Assembly (NCBI RefSeq): GCF_014207985.1 | Contig: NZ_JACHMI010000001.1 | Coordinates: 1,533,001 to 1,597,000 of the forward strand | Direction of reading: 5' to 3' | DNA from: Nonomuraea rubra | GTDB lineage: Bacteria > Actinomycetota > Actinomycetes > Streptosporangiales > Streptosporangiaceae | Length of the DNA: 64,000 bases | In this document: in pieces, positions 42,078 to 50,446 of the stretch | Numbering within the stretch: position 1 is the first letter of the stretch | Layout of the letters: the number at the start of each line of letters is the position of its first letter | The notes under the pieces: generated by a model | Databases searched by the model: none | What the model saw: the letters and a program-made list of their open reading frames with translations, nothing else | What the model was told of the DNA's origin: nothing | Position numbers and translations under genes: made by a program

Positions 42078-42135
42078 ACTACAGCGGTAGTGATACCGAA
42101 CTACAGGCGTAGTATGGTGACACTACAGACGTAGT
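42078..42135. promoter_or_regulatory. Three tandem palindromic operators at 22-bp intervals
   Basis: ACTACAGCGGTAGT (42078-42091), ACTACAGGCGTAGT (42100-42113) and ACTACAGACGTAGT (42122-42135) share ACTAC/GTAGT arms. Start-to-start spacing is exactly 22 bases, two helical turns, so dimers would lie on the same face. A TAGTAT hexamer at 42110-42115 overlaps the middle site and is a likely -10 for the monooxygenase. Confidence 0.8.
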
Positions 42136-42150
42136 GAAGGAGAGGCCGAG

Positions 42151-43326
42151 ATGGCAAGGGCTGTGGTGATCGGCGGAGGCGTCGGCGGGCTGGCCGCCGG
42201 GGCGGCGCTGCGGCGCAAGGGGTGGGAGGTGACCGTGCTGGAGCGCGCTCCCGTGATCGAGCCGGTCGGGTCGGGGCTGGCGATCGCGGCCAACGCGCTC
42301 AAGGCGCTCGACGTCATCGGTGTCGGGGACCGGGTCAGGGAGCTGGCCACCGTGGAGGGCCGGTTCGGCCTGCGCCGGTCGGACGGGAGGTGGCTGACGC
42401 ACACCACCGAGGCCGTCGCGGACGCCAAGTACGGCGACTCGGTGGTGCTCATGTCGCGGGCCACGCTGATGGAGGTGCTCATGGACGCGTTCGGCCGCGA
42501 GCACCTGCACCTGGGCACGACCGTCACCGAGGTGGACCCGGACAAGGGCCTCGTACGGACCGACGCGGGCGATCTGGACGCCGACCTCGTCGTGGGCGCC
42601 GACGGGATCAACTCGGCCGTCCGGCGCACGCTCTTCCCCGCGCACCCGGGGCCGGTGTACTCGGGGGTGACGGCCTGGCGCGGGCTCGTCCCGCGCGGCG
42701 GGCTGGAGATCCCGCGCTCCGAGAGCTGGGGCCGGGGCACGGTGTTCGGCATCCACCTGCTGGCCGGCGACGTCGTCTACTTCTACGCCACCGACGTGCT
42801 GCCCGCCGGCACCGTGCACGCGGACGAGCGCGCGGAGCTGCTGCGCAGGTTCGGAGACTGGCACGACCCGATCCCGGCCCTGCTGCGGGCGGCCGATCCG
42901 GCCCGCATCATCCGCAACGACGTCCACTACAACGCCGAGCCGCTGCCCGCCTTCCACCGGGGGAGTGTCGCCCTGGTCGGCGACGCCGCGCACGCGATGA
43001 CGCCGAACCTCGGGCAGGGCGCCTGCCAGGCGATCGAGGACGGGGTGGTCCTGGCCCACCACGCGGGCCACCACGCCGGTCACGCCTCGGGCGGCGCGCT
43101 GCCCGGGGGCGCGCTGGCGGCCTACAGCGCCGCGCGCGTGGAGCGGACCGCGAAGATCGTCCAGCGCTCCTGGACCCTGTGCCGCATGAGCAAGCTCCGC
43201 AATCCGCTGGCGGTGGGGCTGCGCGACTTCGGGCTGTCGGCCGCGGCGCGGCTCAGCCCAGATCTGATGTTGCGGTCGATGGACGAGGTGCTGGGCTGGC
43301 GTCCACCGGCGGAGGCTGGACGGTGA
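42151..43326 (+). CDS. FAD-dependent monooxygenase (PHBH-like)
   Basis: Flavoprotein aromatic-type hydroxylase (391 aa). The FAD motif is VIGGGVGGLAAG, DG is in VVGADGINSAVRR and GD is in GDAAHAMTPNLGQGAC. A run of His/Gly/Ala (HHAGHHAGHASGG) sits near residue 315. It should hydroxylate an aromatic or polyketide-like compound using NAD(P)H and oxygen, but the substrate is unknown. AAGGAGA precedes the ATG. With the divergent TetR and triple operator it looks like an inducible detoxification gene. Its last 74 bases overlap the convergent transporter gene. Confidence 0.9.
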   Translation: MARAVVIGGGVGGLAAGAALRRKGWEVTVLERAPVIEPVGSGLAIAANALKALDVIGVGDRVRELATVEGRFGLRRSDGRWLTHTTEAVADAKYGDSVVLMSRATLMEVLMDAFGREHLHLGTTVTEVDPDKGLVRTDAGDLDADLVVGADGINSAVRRTLFPAHPGPVYSGVTAWRGLVPRGGLEIPRSESWGRGTVFGIHLLAGDVVYFYATDVLPAGTVHADERAELLRRFGDWHDPIPALLRAADPARIIRNDVHYNAEPLPAFHRGSVALVGDAAHAMTPNLGQGACQAIEDGVVLAHHAGHHAGHASGGALPGGALAAYSAARVERTAKIVQRSWTLCRMSKLRNPLAVGLRDFGLSAAARLSPDLMLRSMDEVLGWRPPAEAGR

Positions 43327-44248
43327 CCTGCGTGGTGGTCTGAAGGCTCGCCTGCACGCTGACCGGCTCCGCCGCCGGGCGCTCCAGCGGGACCGGCGGC
43401 TTGGGCGACCCTGCCGGTGCCGGTTTGGGGTGATGGTCGGGCGCGAGCCGGCCGAGCGTGATCGTGCCGCCGATCGTCAGCGCGGCGGCCAGTATGGCGG
43501 GCACGGCCGTCGAGGGCGAGGTCGGCAGCGGCTCGCCGAGCAGGATCGCTCCTGCCAGCACGGAGGTGATGGGGTCGATGACCTGCACTCCGGCGTAGGC
43601 GATGCCGAAGTAGCCCACGGCGTACGAGCGTTGCAGCAGCACCACCGCGCAGACCAGCAGCACGGGCACGGCCAGGCTGAACCAGTGGATCAACCGCCCC
43701 CAGTCACCCTGCATCCCGCCGCCGACCACCCGTACGAACGTGGACACGCTCGCCGTCACGGCCCCCGCTCCCACGGAGAGCAGCATGGCCTTCGCCGGCC
43801 CGTGCACCCGGCTCGCGATGACCTGCGTGACCAGCGCGATCGCCGCGATCACGGCGATGAAGGCCAGCGCCGCGCCGTCGCTCAGCACGGGTGTCACGTT
43901 GTGCGCCGGCACCAGCAGCATGAGCCAGAGCAGGCCGACGGCCACCGCGATCGAGCCGAGGATCTCGGCCCGGTACGGCCTGCGCCCGTACATGAACGCG
44001 GCCAGCGGCACGGCGAACACCAGCGTCGCGACGCTGATCGGCTGCACGGCGACCAGCGGGGCGAAGCTCAGCGCGACGGCGTGCAGGCAGGCACCGCTGA
44101 AGGAGATGATGCCGCCGACCCACCAGCGAGGGCGTCTCACCAGGCTGAGCGAGGCGCCCTCGGCCGCGACCTCGAACTGTTGCATCGCCGCGCCGAGCGC
44201 GTATCCCAGCGCTCCGGCCAGGGCGATCAGCATGCCGACCCAGGTCAT
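43253..44248 (-). CDS. DMT-superfamily (EamA-like) membrane protein
   Basis: 331-aa membrane protein with about nine or ten predicted helices over residues 1-270 (MLIALAGALGYALGAAMQQF, TLVFAVPLAAFMYGRRPYRAE, LLCAVVLLQRSY). The repeated fold and GRRPYRAE/LLGEPL segments match DMT transporters. A Pro/Thr-rich tail of about 60 residues follows (PKPAPAGSPKPP). There is no clear ribosome site before the ATG. The 74-base 3' overlap with the monooxygenase gene encodes most of the tail's end. Substrate unknown. Confidence 0.82.
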   Translation of the reverse strand: MTWVGMLIALAGALGYALGAAMQQFEVAAEGASLSLVRRPRWWVGGIISFSGACLHAVALSFAPLVAVQPISVATLVFAVPLAAFMYGRRPYRAEILGSIAVAVGLLWLMLLVPAHNVTPVLSDGAALAFIAVIAAIALVTQVIASRVHGPAKAMLLSVGAGAVTASVSTFVRVVGGGMQGDWGRLIHWFSLAVPVLLVCAVVLLQRSYAVGYFGIAYAGVQVIDPITSVLAGAILLGEPLPTSPSTAVPAILAAALTIGGTITLGRLAPDHHPKPAPAGSPKPPVPLERPAAEPVSVQASLQTTTQVTVQPPPVDASPAPRPSTATSDLG

Positions 44249-44423
44249 CGCGGCCCGCGCAGGAGCAGGGATCCTTTCAGGAGCATTGCTCCAGCTTAAG
44301 AGGCAGCAGACCCTCCAGAATCATCCTTTCGGCCGAAAAGTCCGCATATGTTGCTTCCGACCTGCACGAACATGTGGCGCATCCTTGAGCCGACGGTGGC
44401 CGGCGCCGAGGCGTCCGCGCTTT

Positions 44424-44478
44424 CGCGACACGCTCAGCACAACGCCCGCGACACGCTCAGCACGACGCCCGCGACACG
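44424..44478. repeat. Intergenic 23-bp tandem repeat (2.4 copies)
   Basis: Units at 44424-44446 and 44447-44469 differ at one base, with a 9-base partial third copy. The core reads CGCGACACGCTCAGCACAACG. This is within the 257-base gap between the transporter start and the VOC gene's stop; no other feature is apparent there. Confidence 0.65.
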
Positions 44479-44505
44479 CGCGGCGGGGAGTCCGCGGCCC
44501 GCGGC

Positions 44506-44877
44506 CTACGACTTGCGGCAGACGCAGAACAGGTGCCCCTGCGGATCCTGGAGCACGATCCACCGCGTGCCCTCCTCGGTGATGCCGGGCTGGAACTCGG
44601 GCCTGGTGGCCCCCAGCGCGACGTACTCCTCCGCGGCCCGCTCCACGTCCGGCACCTGCAGGTCGAGGTGGAACTGCTTGTCGGGGCTCGGCCACGAGAC
44701 CGGCTTGCGGTCGGGGACGCGGCCGAAGTAGATGTTGACGGTCCCGTCCGAGATGGCGGCGTACTCGTCCTCCGCGTACGTCACCTCCATCCCGGTCACC
44801 TCGTGGTAGAAGGCGGCCAGCGCCCTGGGGTCGTCGCAGTCGATGGTGAAGGCCATGAGGCTTGCTCTCGTCGTCAT
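44506..44877 (-). CDS. VOC-family (glyoxalase/bleomycin-resistance-like) protein
   Basis: 123-aa single-module vicinal-oxygen-chelate protein. It starts MTTRASLMAFTIDCDDPRAL and has LAAFYHEVTGMEV, QFHLDLQVPDVERA and the C-terminal QDPQGHLFCVC block. Metal-ligand-like His and Glu positions are present. The ATG at 44877 is preceded by GGGAGG at 9 bases; an upstream ATG at 44907 has none. Function could be antibiotic or small-molecule binding, or isomerisation. Confidence 0.85.
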   Translation of the reverse strand: MTTRASLMAFTIDCDDPRALAAFYHEVTGMEVTYAEDEYAAISDGTVNIYFGRVPDRKPVSWPSPDKQFHLDLQVPDVERAAEEYVALGATRPEFQPGITEEGTRWIVLQDPQGHLFCVCRKS

Positions 44878-44925
44878 GTGAAAGAGCCTCCCACCCGTAC
44901 CTGCCACCTTCTGTCAGGTACGCCA

Positions 44926-44954
44926 GAGGGCCGCACCTCTGCGGCGCGGCCCTC
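44926..44954. terminator. Hairpin terminator after the PRC-barrel gene
   Basis: GAGGGCCGC and GCGGCCCTC pair over 9 bp around an 11-base loop, 17 bases beyond the PRC gene's stop in its direction of transcription. No T run is present. Confidence 0.55.
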
Positions 44955-44970
44955 CGCTTACGGCGTCAAG

Positions 44971-45315
44971 TCACCCGGGGAGGCGGCCGTAGTAGTCCCC
45001 CAGCCGCGTCCGGTACTCGGGCTCCTTGAACGTGCCCTCGTCGAACTCGGGCGCGTCCTTGATCTCGGCCTTGGTGCGGGCCACGTACACGTTGCGTTCC
45101 TGGGGATCGATGCGCGTGACCACTCGTGCCGGGAGCATGACCTTCTTACCGAAGATCCACGGACCGGTGTCGACGATGATGTAGCTCTCGCCGACCTCGT
45201 ACGTCGCCTCGTCGACGGACCCGATCTTGCCGTCGGTGGCCTGGACGTGGTATCCCGCCAAGTCCAGAGCCTGCCCGCGGTTGTAGACGTCAGGTCGATA
45301 GTCCCAGAGCTCCAT
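44971..45315 (-). CDS. PRC-barrel domain protein
   Basis: 114-aa protein with one PRC-barrel domain (LAGYHVQATDGKIGSVDEATY, SYIIVDTGPWIFGKKVMLPA) and a short acidic tail (EFDEGTFKEPEYRTRLGDYYG). Stand-alone PRC proteins of this kind are common stress-associated proteins in actinobacteria; some bind RNA or other proteins. GAGAGGAAGAGAG precedes the ATG. It stands alone; the 188 bases to its right, up to the methyltransferase, show no clear promoter. Confidence 0.85.
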   Translation of the reverse strand: MELWDYRPDVYNRGQALDLAGYHVQATDGKIGSVDEATYEVGESYIIVDTGPWIFGKKVMLPARVVTRIDPQERNVYVARTKAEIKDAPEFDEGTFKEPEYRTRLGDYYGRLPG

Positions 45316-45503
45316 TGGGCTCTCTTCCTCTCTTCTTCCGTCTTCTCGGGCAGGCCCTCAACTACCCATCGCTTTCGGGATAAACCTGTGAGACTGGCTT
45401 GGGCGATCCTTGCCCGACATGCCGGTCTGACTCTCCTGACAACCGCCCGCCAGCCGGGGCGCTGGAGCCCCGGGTGTGGATACGATCCGCGCGAGGAGGT
45501 CGG

Positions 45504-46307
45504 ATGAGCGTTGAGTGGGCGCCTCCAGGGGTGGATCCGAAGCAGGCGAGCGTGGCACGGGTGCACGACGCGCTGCTGGGCGGCATGGAGAACTTCGCCG
45601 CCGACCGCTCCGTGGCGCGCAAGCTCAAGATCGCGGTGCCCGAGGTGGTGGATCTCGTCTGGTGCAACCGCGCCTTCATCGGGCGGGTCGTCGACTTCCT
45701 CGTACGGGAGGCCGGCATCAGGCAGATCATCGACCTCGGCGCCGGGCTGCCCACGGTGGAGAACACCCACGAGGTCGCCCAGTTCGCCGCCCCCGACTCC
45801 AGAGTGGTGTACGTGGACCTCGACCCCATGGTCGAGCCGCACGCCCGCGCGATACTCAGCGGCAACCCCCGCGCCGACGCCATCACCGCCGACGCCCGCG
45901 ACGTGGCGGGCGTGCTCGATCACCCGGCGGTGCGCCGCCTGATCGACCTGTCGCAGCCCACGGCGGTCATCGCGATCGGCCTGCTGCACCTGTTCTCCGA
46001 CAGGGAGAACCCGCACGCGCTGATCAGGGCCTACGCGGACGCGCTGCCGCGCGGCAGCTACCTGGCCGTCTCCAACTTCCTATCCTCCGAGAACCCCAAG
46101 GCCAAGGCGCTGGAGGTGATGCTCCAGGCCACGATGGGCACCGGCCACTTCCGCGACCGCCCGGCGATCGAGCGCTTCTTCGACGGCCTGGAGCTGGTGG
46201 AACCCGGCGTGGTGCACCTCCCCGAGTGGCATCCGGACGAGCGCATCCCCGGCCCGCTCGCGTCCTGGGAGGAAGTGCTGCTGGGTGGCGTCGCCCGCAA
46301 GCCGTAA
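45504..46307 (+). CDS. S-adenosyl methyltransferase family protein (DUF574-like)
   Basis: 267-aa SAM-binding protein of the actinobacterial Methyltransf_19 family. It opens with the family pattern P-x-x-A-S-V-A-R-V-H-D-A-L-L-G-G and has the SAM motif QIIDLGAGLPTVENTH and the YVDLDPMVEPHAR acidic loop. The ATG at 45504 follows GAGGAGG at 6-7 bases; the upstream open frame is not needed. Many such genes sit beside secondary-metabolism or DUF397-type regulators, but none is present here. Substrate unknown. Confidence 0.88.
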   Translation: MSVEWAPPGVDPKQASVARVHDALLGGMENFAADRSVARKLKIAVPEVVDLVWCNRAFIGRVVDFLVREAGIRQIIDLGAGLPTVENTHEVAQFAAPDSRVVYVDLDPMVEPHARAILSGNPRADAITADARDVAGVLDHPAVRRLIDLSQPTAVIAIGLLHLFSDRENPHALIRAYADALPRGSYLAVSNFLSSENPKAKALEVMLQATMGTGHFRDRPAIERFFDGLELVEPGVVHLPEWHPDERIPGPLASWEEVLLGGVARKP

Positions 46308-46380
46308 TCCGGTGGGAGCCCGGCTCGCCAGGCCCGTAAGCTGTCACCCGTGCCGAGACGTCTGATCTGCTCCCCGCCCA

Positions 46381-46404
46381 CCGCCCGCTAGCGGGCGGCG
46401 TTTT
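46381..46404 (+). terminator. Intrinsic terminator after the methyltransferase gene
   Basis: CCGCCCGC and GCGGGCGG pair around a 2-base turn and are followed by CGTTTT. Position is 73 bases beyond the methyltransferase stop and 89 bases before the transporter start. Confidence 0.75.
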
Positions 46405-46492
46405 CTGAGATCTCCGGGTCCTACCGATCCGGGGGTGGTTGCTGCCCGCACACCGGGCCCATTCCGACCACTCCACCCGGAGAACTCCTGTC

Positions 46493-47398
46493 ATGACCCA
46501 TGTCTCCGCCCGGCGGGGCGCCCTGTACGTCTCCGTGGCCGCGACCGCCTGGGGCACCGGCGGCGCAGCCGGATCCCTCCTCTTCGACACCGGCGGCCTC
46601 GGCCCCGTCGGCGTCTCCCTGTGGCGCTACCTCCTCGGCGCCGCCTTCCTCCTCTTCCTGTCGCGAGGCCTGCTGTCGCGAGGCCCGCTGTCGCGAGGCC
46701 CGCTGCCGAGAGGCACCACGATTGCCTGGAACGGCAGGACGGTGCTCGTCGGCGCCGGGATGGCCGTCTACCAGACCGCGTACTTCGCCGCGATCGCCCA
46801 CTCCGGCGTGGCCGTCGCCACCGTCGTCACGATGGGCGCCACCCCGATCTTCACCGCCCTCGGCAGCCGCTTCCTGCTGCGCGAACGGCTCGGCAGGCTG
46901 GCGCTGTGCGCCCTGGCCGCCGCGCTGGCCGGGCTGCTCCTGCTCACCGGCGAGGCCGCGCTGCAGGCCCGCTCGTCCGCCGGCCTCGCCTTCGCGCTGG
47001 TCTCGGCCGCCGGGTACGCCGGGGTCACGCTGCTGTCCCGGCAGGGCAGGGACGACGACCCGCGGGCCACGGCGGTCGGCGGGTTCGTGGTCGGCGCGGT
47101 GTGCCTGGCGCCGTTCGCGCTGGCGGAAGGGGTGGTGCCCGAGGTGAGCTGGTCCTCCGTGGCGCTGCTGGTCTACCTGGGCGCGGTGCCGACCGCGCTC
47201 GCCTACGGCCTGTTCTTCCGCGCCCTGACCGCCCTGCGGGCCACCACCGTGTCGATCATCTCGCTGGGCGAGGCGGTGGGTGCGGCGCTGCTGGGCGTGT
47301 TGCTCTTCGGCGAACGGCTCACGCCCCTGGCCTGGTCGGGCTGCGTGCTGCTGCTGGCGGCGGTCGCGGTGCTCGCCGCACGAGCCGAAACCGCGTGA
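46493..47398 (+). CDS. EamA-family (DMT) transporter
   Basis: 301-aa membrane protein with ten predicted helices in two EamA repeats (ATAWGTGGAAG, VTMGATPIFTALGSRFLLRE, ISLGEAVGAALLGVLLFGE). The ATG at 46493 follows CGGAGA; the frame is open upstream to 46439. In the first cytoplasmic loop, LSRGLLSRGPLSRGPLPRG is encoded by a 15-bp repeat at about 46665-46713, a likely local duplication. It probably exports a small metabolite. Confidence 0.9.
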   Translation: MTHVSARRGALYVSVAATAWGTGGAAGSLLFDTGGLGPVGVSLWRYLLGAAFLLFLSRGLLSRGPLSRGPLPRGTTIAWNGRTVLVGAGMAVYQTAYFAAIAHSGVAVATVVTMGATPIFTALGSRFLLRERLGRLALCALAAALAGLLLLTGEAALQARSSAGLAFALVSAAGYAGVTLLSRQGRDDDPRATAVGGFVVGAVCLAPFALAEGVVPEVSWSSVALLVYLGAVPTALAYGLFFRALTALRATTVSIISLGEAVGAALLGVLLFGERLTPLAWSGCVLLLAAVAVLAARAETA

Positions 47399-47543
47399 TG
47401 TGACGGTCCTGGCCGCCGGATGAGTTAAGGTCCGGTACGGCGACGCTTGCCGAATCGTCGCTCCGCTCCCCGGCCCCAAGGCCAAGCGACGGGCCCCGAC
47501 GAATGAAGGGAACGGTGTCGGCGAAGCGTGCGTTGGAGGAACT

Positions 47544-49745
47544 GTGGCCTCGTTTAAGGGAATACTGAGGAACCTCCTGGACCGTCCGGGAGGTGTCCCT
47601 CTGACGCCCTACCAGAAGACCGTCAAGGCGGCGGACGGCCGGGCGGAGCGGATCGGCAAGCTCGACGAGCTGCCCAGGCCGGACATGAGCGATCTGGCCG
47701 AGTTCTGTGCCGTCGCGCGCGAGGCCGCCGACCGGACCCTGGGGCTGCGGCCGTACGACGTGCAGCTGCTGGGCACGCTCGCGCTGCTCGACGGCAAGAT
47801 CGCCGAGATGGCCACCGGTGAGGGCAAGACCCTGTCGGGGGCCATGGCGGCGGCCGGGTACGCGTTGCAGGGCAAGCGCGTACACGTCATCTCGGTCAAC
47901 GACTACCTGGCCAGGCGCGACGCCGAGTGGATGGGCCCCTTCTACGAGGCGCTCGGCGTCAGCGTGGGCTGGATCGACCAGAACTCCACGCCGGAGGAGC
48001 GGCGCGAGGCGTACGCGAAGGACGTGACGTACGGGCCGGTCAGCGAGATCGGCTTCGACGTGCTGCGCGACCGGCTGCGCACGGACGCGAGCGAGATCAT
48101 CGTGCCCGCGCCCGAGGTGGCCCTGATCGACGAGGCCGACTCCGTGCTCGTGGACGAGGCCCGCGTGCCGCTGGTCATGGCGGGGGCGGCCGACCCCGGC
48201 AACGCGGTGCCGGAGATGGCGGCGCTGGTGCGGCAGCTCGTCCGCGGCTACCACTACGAGATCGACGAGCAGGCCCGCAACGTCTACCTCACCCCCAAGG
48301 GCGCCGACAGCGTCGAGAACCTGCTGAGCGTCGACCTCTACGACGAGCACGAGCCCGGCACGCTCATCGAGCTCAACCTGGCCCTGCACGCCCACGCGCT
48401 GCTGACCCGCGACGTCGACTACATCGTGCGCGACGGCAAGGTGCAGCTCATCAACCCCTCCCGCGGCCGCGTGGCGCTGCTCCAGCGCTGGCCCAACGGC
48501 CTGCAGGCGGCCGTGGAGGCCAAGGAGGCGCTGGCGCCCAGCGAGAAGGGCGAGATCCTCGACTCGATCACCGTGCAGGGCCTGATCCGCCGCTACCCGC
48601 AGATCTGCGGCATGACCGGCACGGCCGTGGCCGTCAGCGAGCAGCTCGGCGAGTTCTACGGGCTCAAGGTCGCGGTCATCCCGCCGAACCGGCCGTGCGT
48701 GCGGGTGGACGAGCCCGACCGCATCTACCCGACCGTGCCCGACAAGGACGCGGCGCTGGTGGAGGAGATCCAGTCGGTGCACGAGACCGGCCGGCCCATC
48801 CTCATCGGCACGCTCGACGTGGCCGAGTCGGAGAACCTCGCCAAGCTGCTGCAGCGGCGCGGCCTGGAGCCGGTCGTGCTCAACGCCAAGAACGACGCCG
48901 AAGAGGCCGCGATCATCGCCAAGGCGGGCGAGCGCTCCGCCATCACCGTCTCCACCCAGATGGCCGGCCGCGGCACCGACATCCGCCTCGGCGAGGGCGT
49001 GGCCGAGCTCGGCGGCCTCTACGTGATCGGCTCCGGCCGCCACGCCAGCAGCCGCCTCGACGACCAGCTCCGCGGCCGCGCCGGCCGCCAGGGCGATCCG
49101 GGCGGCTCGGTCTTCTTCGTGAGCACGAAGGACGACCTGATCACGCAGTTCGTCCCCGACGAGCGGCCGCCCGCCGCCGACGCCGACGGGATCGTACGCC
49201 ACCGGCGCGGCGCGTACCTCGTGGGCCACGCGCAGCGCGTCGCCGAGGGCGTCAACCTGGAGATCCACCGCAACACGTGGCGCTACACCCGGCTGCTGGA
49301 GCACCAGCGCGAGCTCATCCTGGAGTGGCGCGACAAGGTGCTGCACGGCGACGCCGCCGCGAAGGCGCTGGCCGAGGCCGACCCCGAGCGCTGGGCGTCG
49401 ATGCCCGAGGACACCAGGGACGAGACGGCCCGCCAGATCGTGCTGCACGCCATCGACCGCTGCTGGACCGAGCACCTGGCGTTCCTGACGGACCTGCGCG
49501 AGGGCATCCACCTGCGGGCGCTGGGCCGGATGAGCCCGATCGACGAGTTCCACCGGGAGGCGGTGGCGGAGTACAAGTCGCTGCTGGCCGAGGTGGAGAA
49601 GCGCTCGCTGGAGTCGTTCGAGGCGCCGGAGCCGGATCTGAAGCGGCCCACGGCGACGTGGACGTACCTGGTGCAGGACAACCCGTTCGGCACCGAATGG
49701 GACCGCATCCTCAAGCGCGTCACGGCGGCCACCCGAAGGGGCTGA
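47544..49745 (+). CDS. secA2: SecA-like translocase ATPase, SecA2 type
   Basis: 733-aa preprotein-translocase ATPase, shorter than the housekeeping SecA (about 900 aa or more). Walker A is in MATGEGKTLSGA, Walker B in ALIDEADSVLVDEA, and the helicase-like motif TQMAGRGTDIRLG and RGRAGRQGDPG are intact. The C-terminal Zn/SecB-binding tail is missing: the protein ends soon after the helical scaffold. It starts with GTG at 47544 after GGAGGAACT. In actinobacteria the second SecA exports a limited set of proteins; no SecY2 or accessory gene is adjacent. Confidence 0.92.
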   Translation: MASFKGILRNLLDRPGGVPLTPYQKTVKAADGRAERIGKLDELPRPDMSDLAEFCAVAREAADRTLGLRPYDVQLLGTLALLDGKIAEMATGEGKTLSGAMAAAGYALQGKRVHVISVNDYLARRDAEWMGPFYEALGVSVGWIDQNSTPEERREAYAKDVTYGPVSEIGFDVLRDRLRTDASEIIVPAPEVALIDEADSVLVDEARVPLVMAGAADPGNAVPEMAALVRQLVRGYHYEIDEQARNVYLTPKGADSVENLLSVDLYDEHEPGTLIELNLALHAHALLTRDVDYIVRDGKVQLINPSRGRVALLQRWPNGLQAAVEAKEALAPSEKGEILDSITVQGLIRRYPQICGMTGTAVAVSEQLGEFYGLKVAVIPPNRPCVRVDEPDRIYPTVPDKDAALVEEIQSVHETGRPILIGTLDVAESENLAKLLQRRGLEPVVLNAKNDAEEAAIIAKAGERSAITVSTQMAGRGTDIRLGEGVAELGGLYVIGSGRHASSRLDDQLRGRAGRQGDPGGSVFFVSTKDDLITQFVPDERPPAADADGIVRHRRGAYLVGHAQRVAEGVNLEIHRNTWRYTRLLEHQRELILEWRDKVLHGDAAAKALAEADPERWASMPEDTRDETARQIVLHAIDRCWTEHLAFLTDLREGIHLRALGRMSPIDEFHREAVAEYKSLLAEVEKRSLESFEAPEPDLKRPTATWTYLVQDNPFGTEWDRILKRVTAATRRG

Positions 49746-49779
49746 TCAGCGCCGCTCGGGGGTCAGGGCCGCTCGGGGG

Positions 49780-50376
49780 TCAGGGCCACTTGGGGTCGCC
49801 GGACGGCACGACCGGCCCGCTCAGCACGCCCAGCCGCTCCAGCAGGGTGATGAACGTGGTCGCGTACGGCGAGTCGGCCGTCACGGCGGCCACCCGCGGC
49901 CAGTCCACCTGCTCGCGCAGCGCCCGCACCTGCGCCAGCAGGGCCCCGTAGTCGCAGGCGTGCTCCGACAGCGGCAGCAGCCAGGAGATGACCAGGTCGG
50001 TGGCCTCCAGCACGGGGACGATTACCGCGGACGCCTTCAGGGGCTCCGCCCGGTCGAGCAGCGTGTCGGTGATCGCCAGGTCGGAGACCCGGAAGATCAG
50101 GTCCACCAGCCGCCCGTCGTCGTACGCCTTGACCAGCCAGTCCTCCGGCGGCTTGGCCGTCTGGAACCCCAGCCCGCGCAGGGCCTCCAGCGCGGCCGGC
50201 ACGTCGTGCTCGGTGAGGACGAAGTCCACGTCATGCAGTGAGGGAGCCGCGCCCCGCGCGTACGCCGCGCACCCGCCCGCCAGCGCGAACTTCACTCCGG
50301 CCTCCTTCAGCCCCGAGCTGGCACGCTTGAGCGTGTCGAGGATGGCGTCGGTGACCGCGTGACCGTGGCTACTCAT
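49780..50376 (-). CDS. Nucleotidyltransferase-fold protein
   Basis: 198-aa protein with the minimal nucleotidyltransferase pattern: FALAGGCAAYARGAAPSLHDVDFVLTEHD gives the Gly-Gly followed by D-x-D. This resembles the AbiEii/MNT-like group, which includes toxin and antitoxin partners, as well as other small nucleotidyltransferases. A third acidic position may be the D in LVDLIFRV. No toxin-like partner is adjacent; the neighbouring genes are SecA2 (convergent) and DUF1360 (divergent). Role unknown. Confidence 0.75.
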   Translation of the reverse strand: MSSHGHAVTDAILDTLKRASSGLKEAGVKFALAGGCAAYARGAAPSLHDVDFVLTEHDVPAALEALRGLGFQTAKPPEDWLVKAYDDGRLVDLIFRVSDLAITDTLLDRAEPLKASAVIVPVLEATDLVISWLLPLSEHACDYGALLAQVRALREQVDWPRVAAVTADSPYATTFITLLERLGVLSGPVVPSGDPKWP

Positions 50377-50446
50377 GTGAACGGGCTACCCAAACGATCG
50401 TCAACTAGACGTTGGATGTCGGGGGCTCCGGGTAGCCCGGGAAGCT

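Noticed and set aside
46405..46492. Riboswitch- or T-box-like leader before the EamA transporter
   Set aside because: GGGGGTGGTTGC resembles a T-box core loosely, but the conserved tail and specifier stem are missing; the upstream hairpin is better explained as the methyltransferase terminator.
47319..49553. 744-aa minus-strand open frame opposite secA2
   Set aside because: Repetitive Val/Leu/His/Arg composition typical of an antisense frame; SecA motifs are intact on the plus strand.
49780..50376. AbiE-type toxin-antitoxin system
   Set aside because: The nucleotidyltransferase-like protein has no adjacent AbiEi-type antitoxin; neighbours are SecA2 and DUF1360.
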